This document shows positions 46,300 through 54,864 of a stretch of 64,000 bases of DNA, piece after piece. How positions within the stretch are numbered: position 1 is the first letter of the stretch; every line of letters starts with the position of its first letter. The position numbers and the translations under genes are program-made. Under the pieces are notes generated by a model. The model saw only the letters and a list, made by a program, of their open reading frames with translations, did not search any database and was not told where the DNA came from. The stretch is from Rhizorhapis suberifaciens (GTDB lineage: Bacteria; Pseudomonadota; Alphaproteobacteria; Sphingomonadales; Sphingomonadaceae): positions 178,871 through 242,870 of the forward strand of contig NZ_JACHOV010000006.1 in NCBI RefSeq assembly GCF_014200045.1. Reading direction: 5' to 3'.

Positions 46300-49200
46300 A
46301 CCATTCGCCCCTGCAGCCGCTGAAAGGCAGCCAGAGCCTCGCTTCCCGTCCGGACGATCATGTCTGGCTGAGCGCGTCGGCCGGAACCGGGAAGACCCAC
46401 GTGCTGACAGCGCGTGTCTTTCGTTTGTTGTTGCGGAAGGACGTCAGTCCGGAAAACATCCTTTGCCTGACTTTCACGAAAGCCGGTGCCGCCGAGATGG
46501 CCGAGCGCATTCATAACCGCCTGGCGGCGTGGGTGCAGATGGATGATGGCAGCCTGTTCAACGATTTGGAAGCGCTGGGCGAAGCGTCTGGTCCGGCTGC
46601 CCGCGATCATGCCCGCACCTTGTTCGCCAGTGTATTGGATGCCAGCGGCGGCGGCCTTCGTATCCAGACGATCCACAGCTTCTGCCAGACGCTGCTGTCC
46701 GCTTTTCCCCTGGAGGCCGGCCTGATCCCCGGCTTTCGCCCACTTGACGAACGCGAGCAGAAGAGCTTGGCGCGCTCAGCCCTGGCCGATCTGCTTGTGA
46801 GCGCCGAAACTGAGGGAAATGCCGGTCTCATTGCAGACATGCAGGCGCTTAGCCTGAGGCTCGGGGAAGAGGGGGCAGAAAATTTCCTTGCCCGCTGCGC
46901 CCGTGCCCCTGACGCCATGACGTCATTGCCCCATGATATTCAAAACTGGCTTCGCGACAGGCTCGACCTTCCGGTTGGCGATGTGGAGACGGCCATTGCT
47001 TCTGAATGCGCTGATGAATTGTTCGATATTGCCGGCCTTCGGCGCATTTCCGCAGCCAACAAGGCCTGGGCCACCAAGACGGCCCTGGAACATTGCGATA
47101 TCATCGCCCGCTGGTGCGGCGCTTCTGGAAAGGAACGAGCCGCGACGCTTGCGGAGCTTCTGTCCCTGTTTTGGACCGGCAAGGGAGAACCACGCAAATA
47201 TTCGCCCAAGCTGATCGATGCCGAACCCGAATATGAGGCGCTGGCGGCCCGAATGGCCGAGTGCTGCGATCGATTGTTGAAACTGCGCGCTCGTGTGGCC
47301 TGGGCAGATCTTTATGCTAGAGCGCTGTCGGCCGGACGTGCCTATGCCCATGCCTATAGCGAGGCCAAGCGCCTTGCGGGCGCAGTCGACTTCGATGATT
47401 TGATCCGCACCACGGTTCGACTTCTCAATGAAAACAAGATGGCGGACTGGATTCGCTTCAAGCTCGATCAAGCCACCGATCACATTCTGGTGGATGAGGC
47501 TCAAGATACGAATATTGCCCAATGGCAAATAGTTGCTGCACTTGCTTCAGATTTCTTCTCAGGGGAAGGCGCGAAGGGGGAAAAGGTTAGAACGATCTTC
47601 ACCGTCGGCGATTTCAAACAGGCGATTTTTGGGTTTCAGGGTACAAGTCCTGATGCCTTTCGCGCAGCCGAGCTGTTCTTTTCCCGGCAATGCGAGGAGG
47701 CAGAGCAAAATTTCCACAAGCTGTCGCTGGTGCAGTCCTTTCGCTCGACCCCGCCAGTGCTTGATCTGGTCGATGCGGTCGTTGAGGAACTGGGAAGCGA
47801 ATGGCTGGGTCTAGACGAGAGCGCGGAAGCGCATCAAAGCGCCGTTCCCCATCCAGGTGAAGTCATCCTTTGGAATCCCGTTTCTGCCGATCTCATGGCA
47901 GATCAGGAGAATGAGGACGAGGGCGAAGAAGAGTGGCTCAGCAACTCATCCCGCGAACATGCTGCCCGTATCGCGAGCCAAATTAGCGAATGGCTGAGCC
48001 ATGGCCTGATGCTGGAAAGCAAGGGGCGTACGCTACAAGCCGGTGACGTCATGATCCTGGTTCGGAAGCGAAGCGATCTCGCGCGGTTGATCGTCGCGCG
48101 CCTTTATGAAGAAGGGGTGCCAGTCGCTGGTATCGATCGCCTGCGTCTCAACGCGCCGCTGGCCGTTCGCGATCTGCTCGCGGCGTTGCGGTTCGCGCTT
48201 CAGCCCGAGGATGATCTTAACCTTGCCAATCTGCTTGTCTCGCCCCTTATTGGATGGACCCAGGAGCAACTGTTCGAACGCGCGCGGCGTGAGAAGGGGG
48301 TAAGGCTATGGAGTCATTTACGGCGGACCATGGGCGGCTCAGACAATCTGGAACCGCTTTACGGCTTGTTGGGCCAGGCCGATTTCACGACCCCCTACCG
48401 CTATCTGGAGAATATTCTCTCAGGCCCAATGGATGGCCGTCGCAAATTGCTGGGTAGATTGGGCGCTGAGGCGCGCGACCCCATTGACGAACTGCTGAAT
48501 GCGTCTTTGAGCTTTGAAGCCGAAGCGCATCCATCGCTGCAAACCTTCGTGGACTGGTTCGACCGGGGCGATGTGGAGATCGTCCGCGATGCGTCGGCCT
48601 CCGACGATGCAGTGCGGGTTCTGACGGTGCATGGCGCGAAGGGACTTCAAGCGCCGATGGTCATATTGGCCGACGCCACGGTGGACCCCAAGGCCATGGG
48701 CAATATGCGGGGCTTTGACTGGTTGATCGAGGACAGTCAGGTCAAGATCCCCGTCCTCTCGCCGCGTCGCACCGAGAAGATGGGGTTGATCGAGGAGGCT
48801 GCAAAGAAGGCTGAGCGGGCCGAGTTGGAGGAGCATTGGCGGCTGCTTTACGTGGCGCTTACCCGCGCGGAAGAGAAGCTGGTGGTGGGCGGAGCACTTG
48901 GCCCGAAGGCAAAAGGGCTGCCGCCAGAACTCAGCTGGTACGCGCTTGTGGCGCGGGCGATGGAGCGTCTTGGCGTCATTGCGGACGAGTCCCCTCGCTG
49001 GGGCCATGAGCGGGTTTATCAGGGCGTCCAATCCTTTGCGCCGCGTAAAGTGCAAGCTGTTCAAGACCTCGCTCCGGAAACGGATTTACCTTTACCGGTT
49101 TGGCTCGGGCAACCAGCGCCGGCGGAAGCGCGTCCTCCTCGCCCTCTCGCACCATCCGCGCAGGAGGAGGACAGCATCCCCGATCCACCACCGTCCGCCC

Positions 49201-49730
49201 TAATGCGAGCCGCGGCGGAGCGAGGGAAGTGGCTGCATTCATTATATGAACGATTGCCGGCGGTCGTGGCTTCCGAGCGCCGCGCCGCAGCGGATAGCTG
49301 GCTGTTGCGGGTGCAGGGAGTAAAGGAGGAAGGCATTCGCTCAGAAATTATCGATCGCGCTCTTGCCATAATAGAAAATCCCGATTTTGCTGCCTTATTT
49401 TCCCCGGACGCTTTGGCGGAAGCGCCAATTGCGGCCGTGGTGGGGGGGGAGGTTGTCGCCGGCACGGTTGATCGCCTATCTGTGACAGAGGAATGTGTCC
49501 GGGTCGTCGATTTCAAGACGGGGCGCTTTGTTCCTGTGGGAGCAGCGGACGTGCCGCGACCCCATTTGCGCCAGATGGCCGCCTATGCGGCAGCGCTGGA
49601 GGTGATTTTTCCCGGTCGAAGGATCGAAGCTGCGCTGCTCTACACCAGCGGCCCAAAAATAATTGTCTTGCCGGGCGATCTTTTGGTTGCGCACAAGCCC
49701 GGCTATGCCGGCGCACAGCAAGAATTGTAA
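46296..49730 (+). CDS. addA: Double-strand break repair helicase-nuclease AddA
   Basis: 1144 aa from ATG at 46296, with GGAGG 11 bp upstream; overlaps addB by 4 bp. UvrD-type helicase: Walker A ASAGTGKT at 27-34, ILCLTFTKAGAAEMAERI, DHILVDEAQDTNIAQW near 410, TVGDFKQAIFGFQG near 445, VLTVHGAKGLQAPMV near 770, LLYVALTRAEEKLVV. The C-terminal nuclease has AGTVDRLSV and VVDFKTGR. Partner of AddB. Confidence 0.95.
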   Translation: MNHSPLQPLKGSQSLASRPDDHVWLSASAGTGKTHVLTARVFRLLLRKDVSPENILCLTFTKAGAAEMAERIHNRLAAWVQMDDGSLFNDLEALGEASGPAARDHARTLFASVLDASGGGLRIQTIHSFCQTLLSAFPLEAGLIPGFRPLDEREQKSLARSALADLLVSAETEGNAGLIADMQALSLRLGEEGAENFLARCARAPDAMTSLPHDIQNWLRDRLDLPVGDVETAIASECADELFDIAGLRRISAANKAWATKTALEHCDIIARWCGASGKERAATLAELLSLFWTGKGEPRKYSPKLIDAEPEYEALAARMAECCDRLLKLRARVAWADLYARALSAGRAYAHAYSEAKRLAGAVDFDDLIRTTVRLLNENKMADWIRFKLDQATDHILVDEAQDTNIAQWQIVAALASDFFSGEGAKGEKVRTIFTVGDFKQAIFGFQGTSPDAFRAAELFFSRQCEEAEQNFHKLSLVQSFRSTPPVLDLVDAVVEELGSEWLGLDESAEAHQSAVPHPGEVILWNPVSADLMADQENEDEGEEEWLSNSSREHAARIASQISEWLSHGLMLESKGRTLQAGDVMILVRKRSDLARLIVARLYEEGVPVAGIDRLRLNAPLAVRDLLAALRFALQPEDDLNLANLLVSPLIGWTQEQLFERARREKGVRLWSHLRRTMGGSDNLEPLYGLLGQADFTTPYRYLENILSGPMDGRRKLLGRLGAEARDPIDELLNASLSFEAEAHPSLQTFVDWFDRGDVEIVRDASASDDAVRVLTVHGAKGLQAPMVILADATVDPKAMGNMRGFDWLIEDSQVKIPVLSPRRTEKMGLIEEAAKKAERAELEEHWRLLYVALTRAEEKLVVGGALGPKAKGLPPELSWYALVARAMERLGVIADESPRWGHERVYQGVQSFAPRKVQAVQDLAPETDLPLPVWLGQPAPAEARPPRPLAPSAQEEDSIPDPPPSALMRAAAERGKWLHSLYERLPAVVASERRAAADSWLLRVQGVKEEGIRSEIIDRALAIIENPDFAALFSPDALAEAPIAAVVGGEVVAGTVDRLSVTEECVRVVDFKTGRFVPVGAADVPRPHLRQMAAYAAALEVIFPGRRIEAALLYTSGPKIIVLPGDLLVAHKPGYAGAQQEL

Positions 49731-49795
49731 TGATGGCGGGTTGAGGGAAGCCTGATGGCGTCCTAGATAATGCTTCGAATAGAAGGAGAATTCAT

Positions 49796-50116
49796 ATGGC
49801 GACCAAGGCGATTTCCGATACCAGTTTTGCCGCTGACGTACTGGATTCCGACAAGCCGGTGTTGGTGGACTTTTGGGCGGAATGGTGCGGTCCCTGCAAA
49901 ATGATCGGTCCAGCTCTGGAAGAGATTTCCGATGAATTGGGAGACAAGGTTACGATCGCCAAGCTGAATATCGACGATCATCCGGACGCTCCCGCTAAAT
50001 ATGGCGTTCGCGGTATTCCGACGATGATCCTATTCAAAAATGGCCAGCCCGCAGCAACCAAAGTGGGAGCCGCGCCCAAGAGCCAGCTAAAGGGCTGGCT
50101 TGAAGGGGAGCTTTGA
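49796..50116 (+). CDS. trxA: Thioredoxin
   Basis: 106 aa. AGAAGGAG 6 bp before the ATG. Active site WCGPCK with Cys31 and Cys34, cis-proline GIPTMILF, and [15 protein letters not shown] at the end. Standard cytoplasmic disulfide reductase. It follows addA by 65 bp, an order kept in related alphaproteobacteria. Confidence 0.97.
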   Translation: MATKAISDTSFAADVLDSDKPVLVDFWAEWCGPCKMIGPALEEISDELGDKVTIAKLNIDDHPDAPAKYGVRGIPTMILFKNGQPAATKVGAAPKSQLKGWLEGEL

Positions 50117-50205
50117 GGTTGGAATGCCTCAGGAACTTTTTGGCTAATATTGTTCTTAGGCATAATAATTTTCTTGCATACTATGCCCCCTGAATTTTAA
50201 CGCAG

Positions 50206-50230
50206 GAAAAGGCGCCAGATCCGCCTTTTC
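50206..50230 (+). terminator. Hairpin between trxA and the next lipoprotein gene
   Basis: 9-bp stem GAAAAGGCG / CGCCTTTTC with a 7-nt loop, then TTG. It could end the trxA transcript, but it is only 15 bp before the next start codon, so it may instead be a leader element. Confidence 0.5.
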
Positions 50231-50245
50231 TTGTTGGGGGTAAAC

Positions 50246-50785
50246 GTGAAAAATTATGTTCGTTTTGGTGGGGCCGTGCTCGCCCTGGCTAGTCTCGGCG
50301 CGTGCGCCACAATTACGCGTGGCAGTAAGCAGAAATATGAGATTTTGTCAGAACCTTCGGAAGCTAATGTAACGCTTTCGCTCGGTCAGAAGTGCGTCAC
50401 GCCCTGCAAGCTCAAATTGAAGCGAAAGGAAGCGTTTGTTGCGACCTTCGAAAAAGAAGGGTTTGAAACGCAACAGGTGAACGTAAAGAGTAAGTTTTCA
50501 GGGGGTGGGGCAGCTGCGGGTGCCGGGAATATTTTGCTCGGCGGCTTCATCGGAGCAGGCGTTGATGCGAGCAGCGGCGCGCTGAACAATCTGGATCCCA
50601 ATCCGCTCAAGGTTAGCCTGAAGGCCGTGGCGTTGGCAGAGCCGGCCGCAGAAGCAGCGCCGCAGCCGACCGAAACGACCCCCGCGACTGAACCGGCGCC
50701 CGGCGAAGCGGCTCCTGCGGTCGAAGCAGTTCCAGTTGCATTGGAAGAGGCCGCTCCGATTGCGCCCTCAACGGGCGGCAATTAA
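50246..50785 (+). CDS. Putative lipoprotein with PEGA-like domain
   Basis: 179 aa from GTG at 50246, with GGGGG 5-6 bp upstream. Lipobox LGAC, lipid Cys at residue 20. The first half, ITRGSKQKYEILSEPSEANVTLSLGQKCVTPCKLKLKRKEAF...EGFETQQV, looks like a PEGA beta-sandwich with a likely Cys-Cys pair. A Gly-rich segment (GGGAAAGAGNILLGGFIGAGVDASSGA) follows, then a tail rich in Ala, Pro and Glu. Probably envelope-associated, function unknown. The end overlaps the convergent phosphatase gene by 4 bp. Confidence 0.75.
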   Translation: MKNYVRFGGAVLALASLGACATITRGSKQKYEILSEPSEANVTLSLGQKCVTPCKLKLKRKEAFVATFEKEGFETQQVNVKSKFSGGGAAAGAGNILLGGFIGAGVDASSGALNNLDPNPLKVSLKAVALAEPAAEAAPQPTETTPATEPAPGEAAPAVEAVPVALEEAAPIAPSTGGN

Positions 50786-51576
50786 CCAAACAGCACGCGT
50801 GCTGCCTCGTCCCATAAGTGGGGAGAGGCAGCGCCGAGCAGACCCCGACGGTCATCGCCCACGACATAAGGCGTACCGTCGGTTCGGCAGAGTTTGCCAC
50901 CTGCCTCGTTGAGGAAGATCGCGCCTGATGCATGATCCCATGGCAGGCTGCGTTCAAAGACCGTCAGGTCGTTCTCACCCAGAACAATACGGGGATATTG
51001 CTCAGCAGCACAGCGGGGGATTTCTACGGTTTCGAACTTGCCTTCTGATCTGACCATCATGTCCGCGCGCTGCTGTGGCGTCATATAATAGGTTGCAAGC
51101 GCCGCTATGGGCAGCTCTGCGCCGCTTGGACGGGCTTTGGTTGCCACCTCATTCACAAAAGCGCCCTTGCCAAGCGCTCCATGGCACATTCGTTGGCGGA
51201 TGGGATCCAATATCCAGCCAGCCAATATCTGGCCGTCGTTGACAAGAGCCACCATGATGCCGAACGGGGGGTGTCCTGCAGAAAAATTGCCTGTCCCATC
51301 AATGGGATCGATGATCCAGTTTAGACCATTTCCCGCCGTTTCAAGCACCGTAGGATCGGCAGCGCAAGCCTCTTCGCCAATCACGCCTGCTTCAGGCAGG
51401 ATCTGGCTTAAACCTTCACTCAGTCGGACTTCGCTTTCCTTATCGGCGATAGTGACAAAATCGTCAGGCCCTTTTTCCTCGACTTGATGATCGGCCAGGT
51501 TCCGGAAGCGCGGCATCACAATGTCCGTAGCGACTTGCCGCATCAGAGCAGCGACGGGACCGTGGAGTTCGTGCAT
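50782..51576 (-). CDS. Inositol-monophosphatase family phosphatase, HisN-like
   Basis: 264 aa from ATG at 51576 (MHELHG), 7 bp after the argJ stop. Metal sites: DFVTIADKESE near residue 39, GEEA near 68, WIIDPIDGTGNF near 86 and LPWDHASGAIFLNEAGG near 210. The family includes histidinol-phosphate phosphatase (HisN), inositol monophosphatase and CysQ; the sequence looks closest to the HisN/IMPase group. Placed directly after argJ, an amino-acid biosynthesis role is plausible. Confidence 0.82.
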   Translation of the reverse strand: MHELHGPVAALMRQVATDIVMPRFRNLADHQVEEKGPDDFVTIADKESEVRLSEGLSQILPEAGVIGEEACAADPTVLETAGNGLNWIIDPIDGTGNFSAGHPPFGIMVALVNDGQILAGWILDPIRQRMCHGALGKGAFVNEVATKARPSGAELPIAALATYYMTPQQRADMMVRSEGKFETVEIPRCAAEQYPRIVLGENDLTVFERSLPWDHASGAIFLNEAGGKLCRTDGTPYVVGDDRRGLLGAASPHLWDEAARVLFG

Positions 51577-51583
51577 AGTGAGA

Positions 51584-52807
51584 TTAGCTCCGATAATCGG
51601 CGTTGATGGAAATATAGCCATGGGTCAGGTCGCAGGTCCACACGGTGGCGCGGCCTTCGCCAAGGCCCAGGTCGACCTCTATATCGATTTCCTTGCCCTT
51701 CAGATGCGCTGCAACGGGGGCCTCATCATAGCCTTCCACGGCGAGACCATCCTTCGCCACCTGTATGCCGCCGAAGCGTATGGCGAGCTTGTCTCGATCG
51801 GCGGCTTCGCCCGCTTTGCCCACCGCCATGACAATCCGTCCCCAATTGGCGTCCTCGCCGGCTATCGCGGTCTTTACGAGGGGTGAATTGGCGATGGAAA
51901 GGGCAATCCTATGCGCGCTTTCATTGTTTTCTGCGCCGTGGACACCGATCTCGATGAACTTCGTTGCGCCTTCGCCGTCACGAACGACCAGATGCGCCAG
52001 TTGGCGGCAGATGTCCGAAAGAGCAGCCTGGAAGGCGTCCGCACCGTCATCTTCGATAGAGGTGAGGGGGGGGGCGCCCGCCTTGCCGGTGGCAAAGGCC
52101 AGCACGGTATCGGACGTCGATGTGTCGCTGTCGACTGTGATGCATGAAAAGCTCGAACGGTTGGCATTGGCCAGCATGTGCTGCAGCAAAGGCGCATCAA
52201 CGGCGGCATCGGTGAAGATGTAGCCCAACATCGTGGCCATATCGGGCGCGATCATGCCGGAACCCTTGATGATGCCCACCAGGTTGACGGTCCGGCCGCC
52301 CACGACGGCTCGCGTCACCGCCGCCTTTGGGAAAGTGTCGGTGGTCATGATTGTGGCGGCAGCCTCTTCCCAGCCGCAGGGTAGTGCAGCAAAGGCCGCC
52401 GCCAAGCCCAGTTCCGCCTTGTCGATTGGCAGCGGTACGCCGATGACGCCGGTGGACGAGACGAACACATCCGATGGCTGGCATCCCAAATGGCCCGCCA
52501 CCCTTGCGGCAATGGCCTCTACGGCCGCACGTCCGCGATTGCCGGTGAAGGCGTTGCTGTTTCCGGCATTTACCACCAACGCCCGCGCTCGGCCGAGGGG
52601 TAATGCGTCGCGGCACCATTCTACCTCTGGAGAAGGACATTTGCTGCGGGTTGTGACCCCGGCCACCATGGTGCCTTCGTCAAGCTGGACGTAAGTCAGA
52701 TCACAGCGGTCCCATTTTTTGTAATGGGCACGCGCAACGCGCAGGGTTACCCCGGCAACTTGCGGTAGTTCGGGAAAGGAGGCTGGAGCGAGTGGAGATT
52801 TTTCCAT
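51584..52807 (-). CDS. argJ: Bifunctional ornithine/glutamate N-acetyltransferase
   Basis: 407 aa. ArgJ makes N-acetylglutamate and recycles the acetyl group from N-acetylornithine. It self-cleaves before the catalytic Thr in KGSGMIAPDMATMLGY (Thr192). SSTGVIGVPLPI near 117, NSFSCITVDSDTSTSD-like region near 228, and the C-terminal DLTHGYISINADYRS are typical. First gene of a two-gene unit with the phosphatase. Confidence 0.95.
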   Translation of the reverse strand: MEKSPLAPASFPELPQVAGVTLRVARAHYKKWDRCDLTYVQLDEGTMVAGVTTRSKCPSPEVEWCRDALPLGRARALVVNAGNSNAFTGNRGRAAVEAIAARVAGHLGCQPSDVFVSSTGVIGVPLPIDKAELGLAAAFAALPCGWEEAAATIMTTDTFPKAAVTRAVVGGRTVNLVGIIKGSGMIAPDMATMLGYIFTDAAVDAPLLQHMLANANRSSFSCITVDSDTSTSDTVLAFATGKAGAPPLTSIEDDGADAFQAALSDICRQLAHLVVRDGEGATKFIEIGVHGAENNESAHRIALSIANSPLVKTAIAGEDANWGRIVMAVGKAGEAADRDKLAIRFGGIQVAKDGLAVEGYDEAPVAAHLKGKEIDIEVDLGLGEGRATVWTCDLTHGYISINADYRS

Positions 52808-52891
52808 GACCGGGCTCTTTTACACAGGATGGGTCAGGGCTCAATTTGAAATCAGGGCCAGCAGACGCTTTGCCTCAGCTTTCGTCCATGC

Positions 52892-52932
52892 AAAAAAAGA
52901 GGCGGCCGGAAGTCGGCCGCCTCTGATTTTTT
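52892..52932 (-). terminator. Strong terminator of the repeat lipoprotein gene
   Basis: Perfect 11-bp stem AGAGGCGGCCG / CGGCCGCCTCT with loop GAAGT. On the minus strand it is followed by seven T; on the plus strand a T run also follows after GA, so it may act both ways. Confidence 0.9.
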
Positions 52933-52949
52933 CCGTTAGGAACGCGCGA

Positions 52950-53141
52950 TTATTCGGCGGCGTTTTCAACGGCGTTGCTGGTCGCGTTTTCAGCGGCGTT
53001 TTCCATAGGAACAGCAGCATTCTCAACGACGTTTTCAACGACTGCGTTCGAAGCGTTCGCGGTCTCTTCAGCAGGCTTTTCACCGCAAGCGGCGAGGGCC
53101 ATCAGACCAGCTGCGGCGAAAACTACAGCAAATTTGTTCAT
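52950..53141 (-). CDS. Repeat lipoprotein with NAxENA repeats (second copy)
   Basis: 63 aa from ATG at 53141; a reading to 53180 is rejected. Lipobox LAAC, lipid Cys at residue 19. After EKPAEETANAS the rest consists of Asn-Ala-Val-Glu-Asn repeats (NAVVENVVENAA, ENAAENATSNAVENAAE). It is built like the 68-aa lipoprotein at 16031-16237, and both lie behind the word GCACACGTAACG. Confidence 0.8.
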   Translation of the reverse strand: MNKFAVVFAAAGLMALAACGEKPAEETANASNAVVENVVENAAVPMENAAENATSNAVENAAE

Positions 53142-53213
53142 GTTATAAGGCTCCCATAGCAATAAATCGCTTCGAAGCATTTCGCCCGTCGCGAGGGCTC
53201 CGCATTAACGTCC

Positions 53214-53225
53214 GCACACGTAACG
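53214..53225 (-). promoter_or_regulatory. Shared 12-bp promoter word (copy 2)
   Basis: GCACACGTAACG, identical to 16315-16326, about 73 bp before the lipoprotein ATG. On the gene strand TTGACG overlaps the word's 5' side and could be a -35 element. Confidence 0.5.
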
Positions 53226-53291
53226 TCAATAGTTTTTCGCACTGCAAAAGGTTTCAACCACTCGATGAAACCCCGGCTATCCCCCAAAAAC

Positions 53292-54659
53292 CTATTCATT
53301 CCCTAACTTGTCGGGAGCATTGGCGGCTATTGCCAGCACCGCCGTCCAGGCCGCCACATTCTGCGCCAGTTGCTCTGGATCGATCTTGTCCAGCGTGTCA
53401 TCGGGCGTGTGATGCAGGTCAAAATATCTTGTGCCGTCTTGCCGAAGATCGACGACGGATGCGCCCTTCTTAATCAGGGCATTGATGTCGGCCCCGCCAT
53501 TGGCCTCACCCTTACCTTTACCGATACCAAGAGGCGCAACGGCGGCAGCCAGTCGATCTCTCAATCCCGAGGCGGCTTTGGGAAAGTTGAATTCAATCTG
53601 CCAAACCCGGTCTGCGCCGAAATCCGATTCCATGACTAAGGCATGCTTTTCCCCGCCATGGGTGGCGGCATAAGCGTCCCCACCATAAGCGCCTACTTCT
53701 TCGGCTCCTGCCCAAAGTACCCTGATAGTGCGGCGCGGTGTGCCAGAAACCATTATGCGCTTCGCAGCAGCAGCAACGATGGCAATTCCGGCGCCATCGT
53801 CCACAGCGCCCGTGCCAAGATCCCAGCTATCGAGATGGCCCGCCACTACGACAACACCTGCAGAGGGGTCACTGCCGGGAACTTCGGCAATGACATTCCC
53901 CGAAGTCCGTCTACCGACCGGACGGGGTGTCAGCTTCAGGCGCAGCCGGATCGCCTGGCCCCGCTTGACCATACGGAAAAGATTGTCGGCATCCGGGTTG
54001 GATAAAGCGGCTGCGGGAATGGGTTTAACGCCCTTTTCGAAATCAGTGACGCCCGTATGCGGATTACGGTGACTGTCAGTGCCGACGGACCGGATCACAA
54101 TGGCGGCCGCGCCTTTTTGAGCAGCGACGCTGGGCCCCGAAAAACGGGCAGGTCCGAAGGCTTCATAACTGGAGCCATCTTGCGTCCGGTTCATGGCGTG
54201 ATCGAGGAAAACGATCTTTCCGTGAAGACTGTTGGCCGATGCAGTCTTCAACGCTTCCAGGGTCGGAAAATAAATCAGTTCGCCCTCCAGGCCTTGCTCG
54301 CCCGTCGACGCACTGTTTCCAAGCGCCGTCAGCGCCAGATTTTGAGGATAGGGCGAGACAACGCTGCCCATTTCCTCGCCGCGCACCCAGACGGGCATCT
54401 GAAATTCTTCTATCCGCACGTTGGAGAAACCCAACGCCGTCAGCTTTGTAACGGCCCACTGTCTTGCGCGAGCCTCTGTCTCGGTTCCCGCCAGCCGGGA
54501 TCCGACTTCCGTCGTCAACCCCTCGACAATGTCCCAGGCTATTTCATCTTTGAGCGCAGCATCACGCAAAGCCGCCGGATCGTCGGGCGTCTGGGCAAAG
54601 GCAAAGGTCGGGAGTGCCGTGGCGAGTAGCGCGGCAGTCATTAACCGTATGTTTTTCAT
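53292..54659 (-). CDS. Secreted M28-family zinc metallopeptidase
   Basis: 455 aa from ATG at 54659. Signal peptide ends AFA before QTPDD. A PA-type insert (about 120-260) precedes the catalytic domain. Zinc ligands: AGHLDSWDLGTGAVDDGAG near 275, the catalytic GAEEVG near 322, MESDFG near 345 and the last His in FDLHHTPDD near 425. Acts as an aminopeptidase or carboxypeptidase in the periplasm; exact specificity unknown. Confidence 0.9.
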   Translation of the reverse strand: MKNIRLMTAALLATALPTFAFAQTPDDPAALRDAALKDEIAWDIVEGLTTEVGSRLAGTETEARARQWAVTKLTALGFSNVRIEEFQMPVWVRGEEMGSVVSPYPQNLALTALGNSASTGEQGLEGELIYFPTLEALKTASANSLHGKIVFLDHAMNRTQDGSSYEAFGPARFSGPSVAAQKGAAAIVIRSVGTDSHRNPHTGVTDFEKGVKPIPAAALSNPDADNLFRMVKRGQAIRLRLKLTPRPVGRRTSGNVIAEVPGSDPSAGVVVVAGHLDSWDLGTGAVDDGAGIAIVAAAAKRIMVSGTPRRTIRVLWAGAEEVGAYGGDAYAATHGGEKHALVMESDFGADRVWQIEFNFPKAASGLRDRLAAAVAPLGIGKGKGEANGGADINALIKKGASVVDLRQDGTRYFDLHHTPDDTLDKIDPEQLAQNVAAWTAVLAIAANAPDKLGNE

Positions 54660-54777
54660 GGTCAAAGGCTTAAACTTCAAAACCAGCTTTGCCAATGTGG
54701 CAATCCAGTTCGAAATCATTTCCGTAAATGCCGAAACGCCTTATCCGTTTCGAAATGCCGTCGATCGGAAAAATGGG

Positions 54778-54809
54778 GCAGTTCTTACTTCCCCCGAGCG
54801 GGGAACTGC
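54778..54809 (+). repeat. Inverted repeat in the ettA leader
   Basis: GCAGTTC / GAACTGC (7 bp perfect) with a nested CCC/GGG, 55 bp before the ettA start. No T run follows. Confidence 0.45.
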
Positions 54810-54864
54810 TCTAGTTCGGCTCGCAAATCTCATAGCTACCGGATCAATGGAGTGACCGCTTAAA

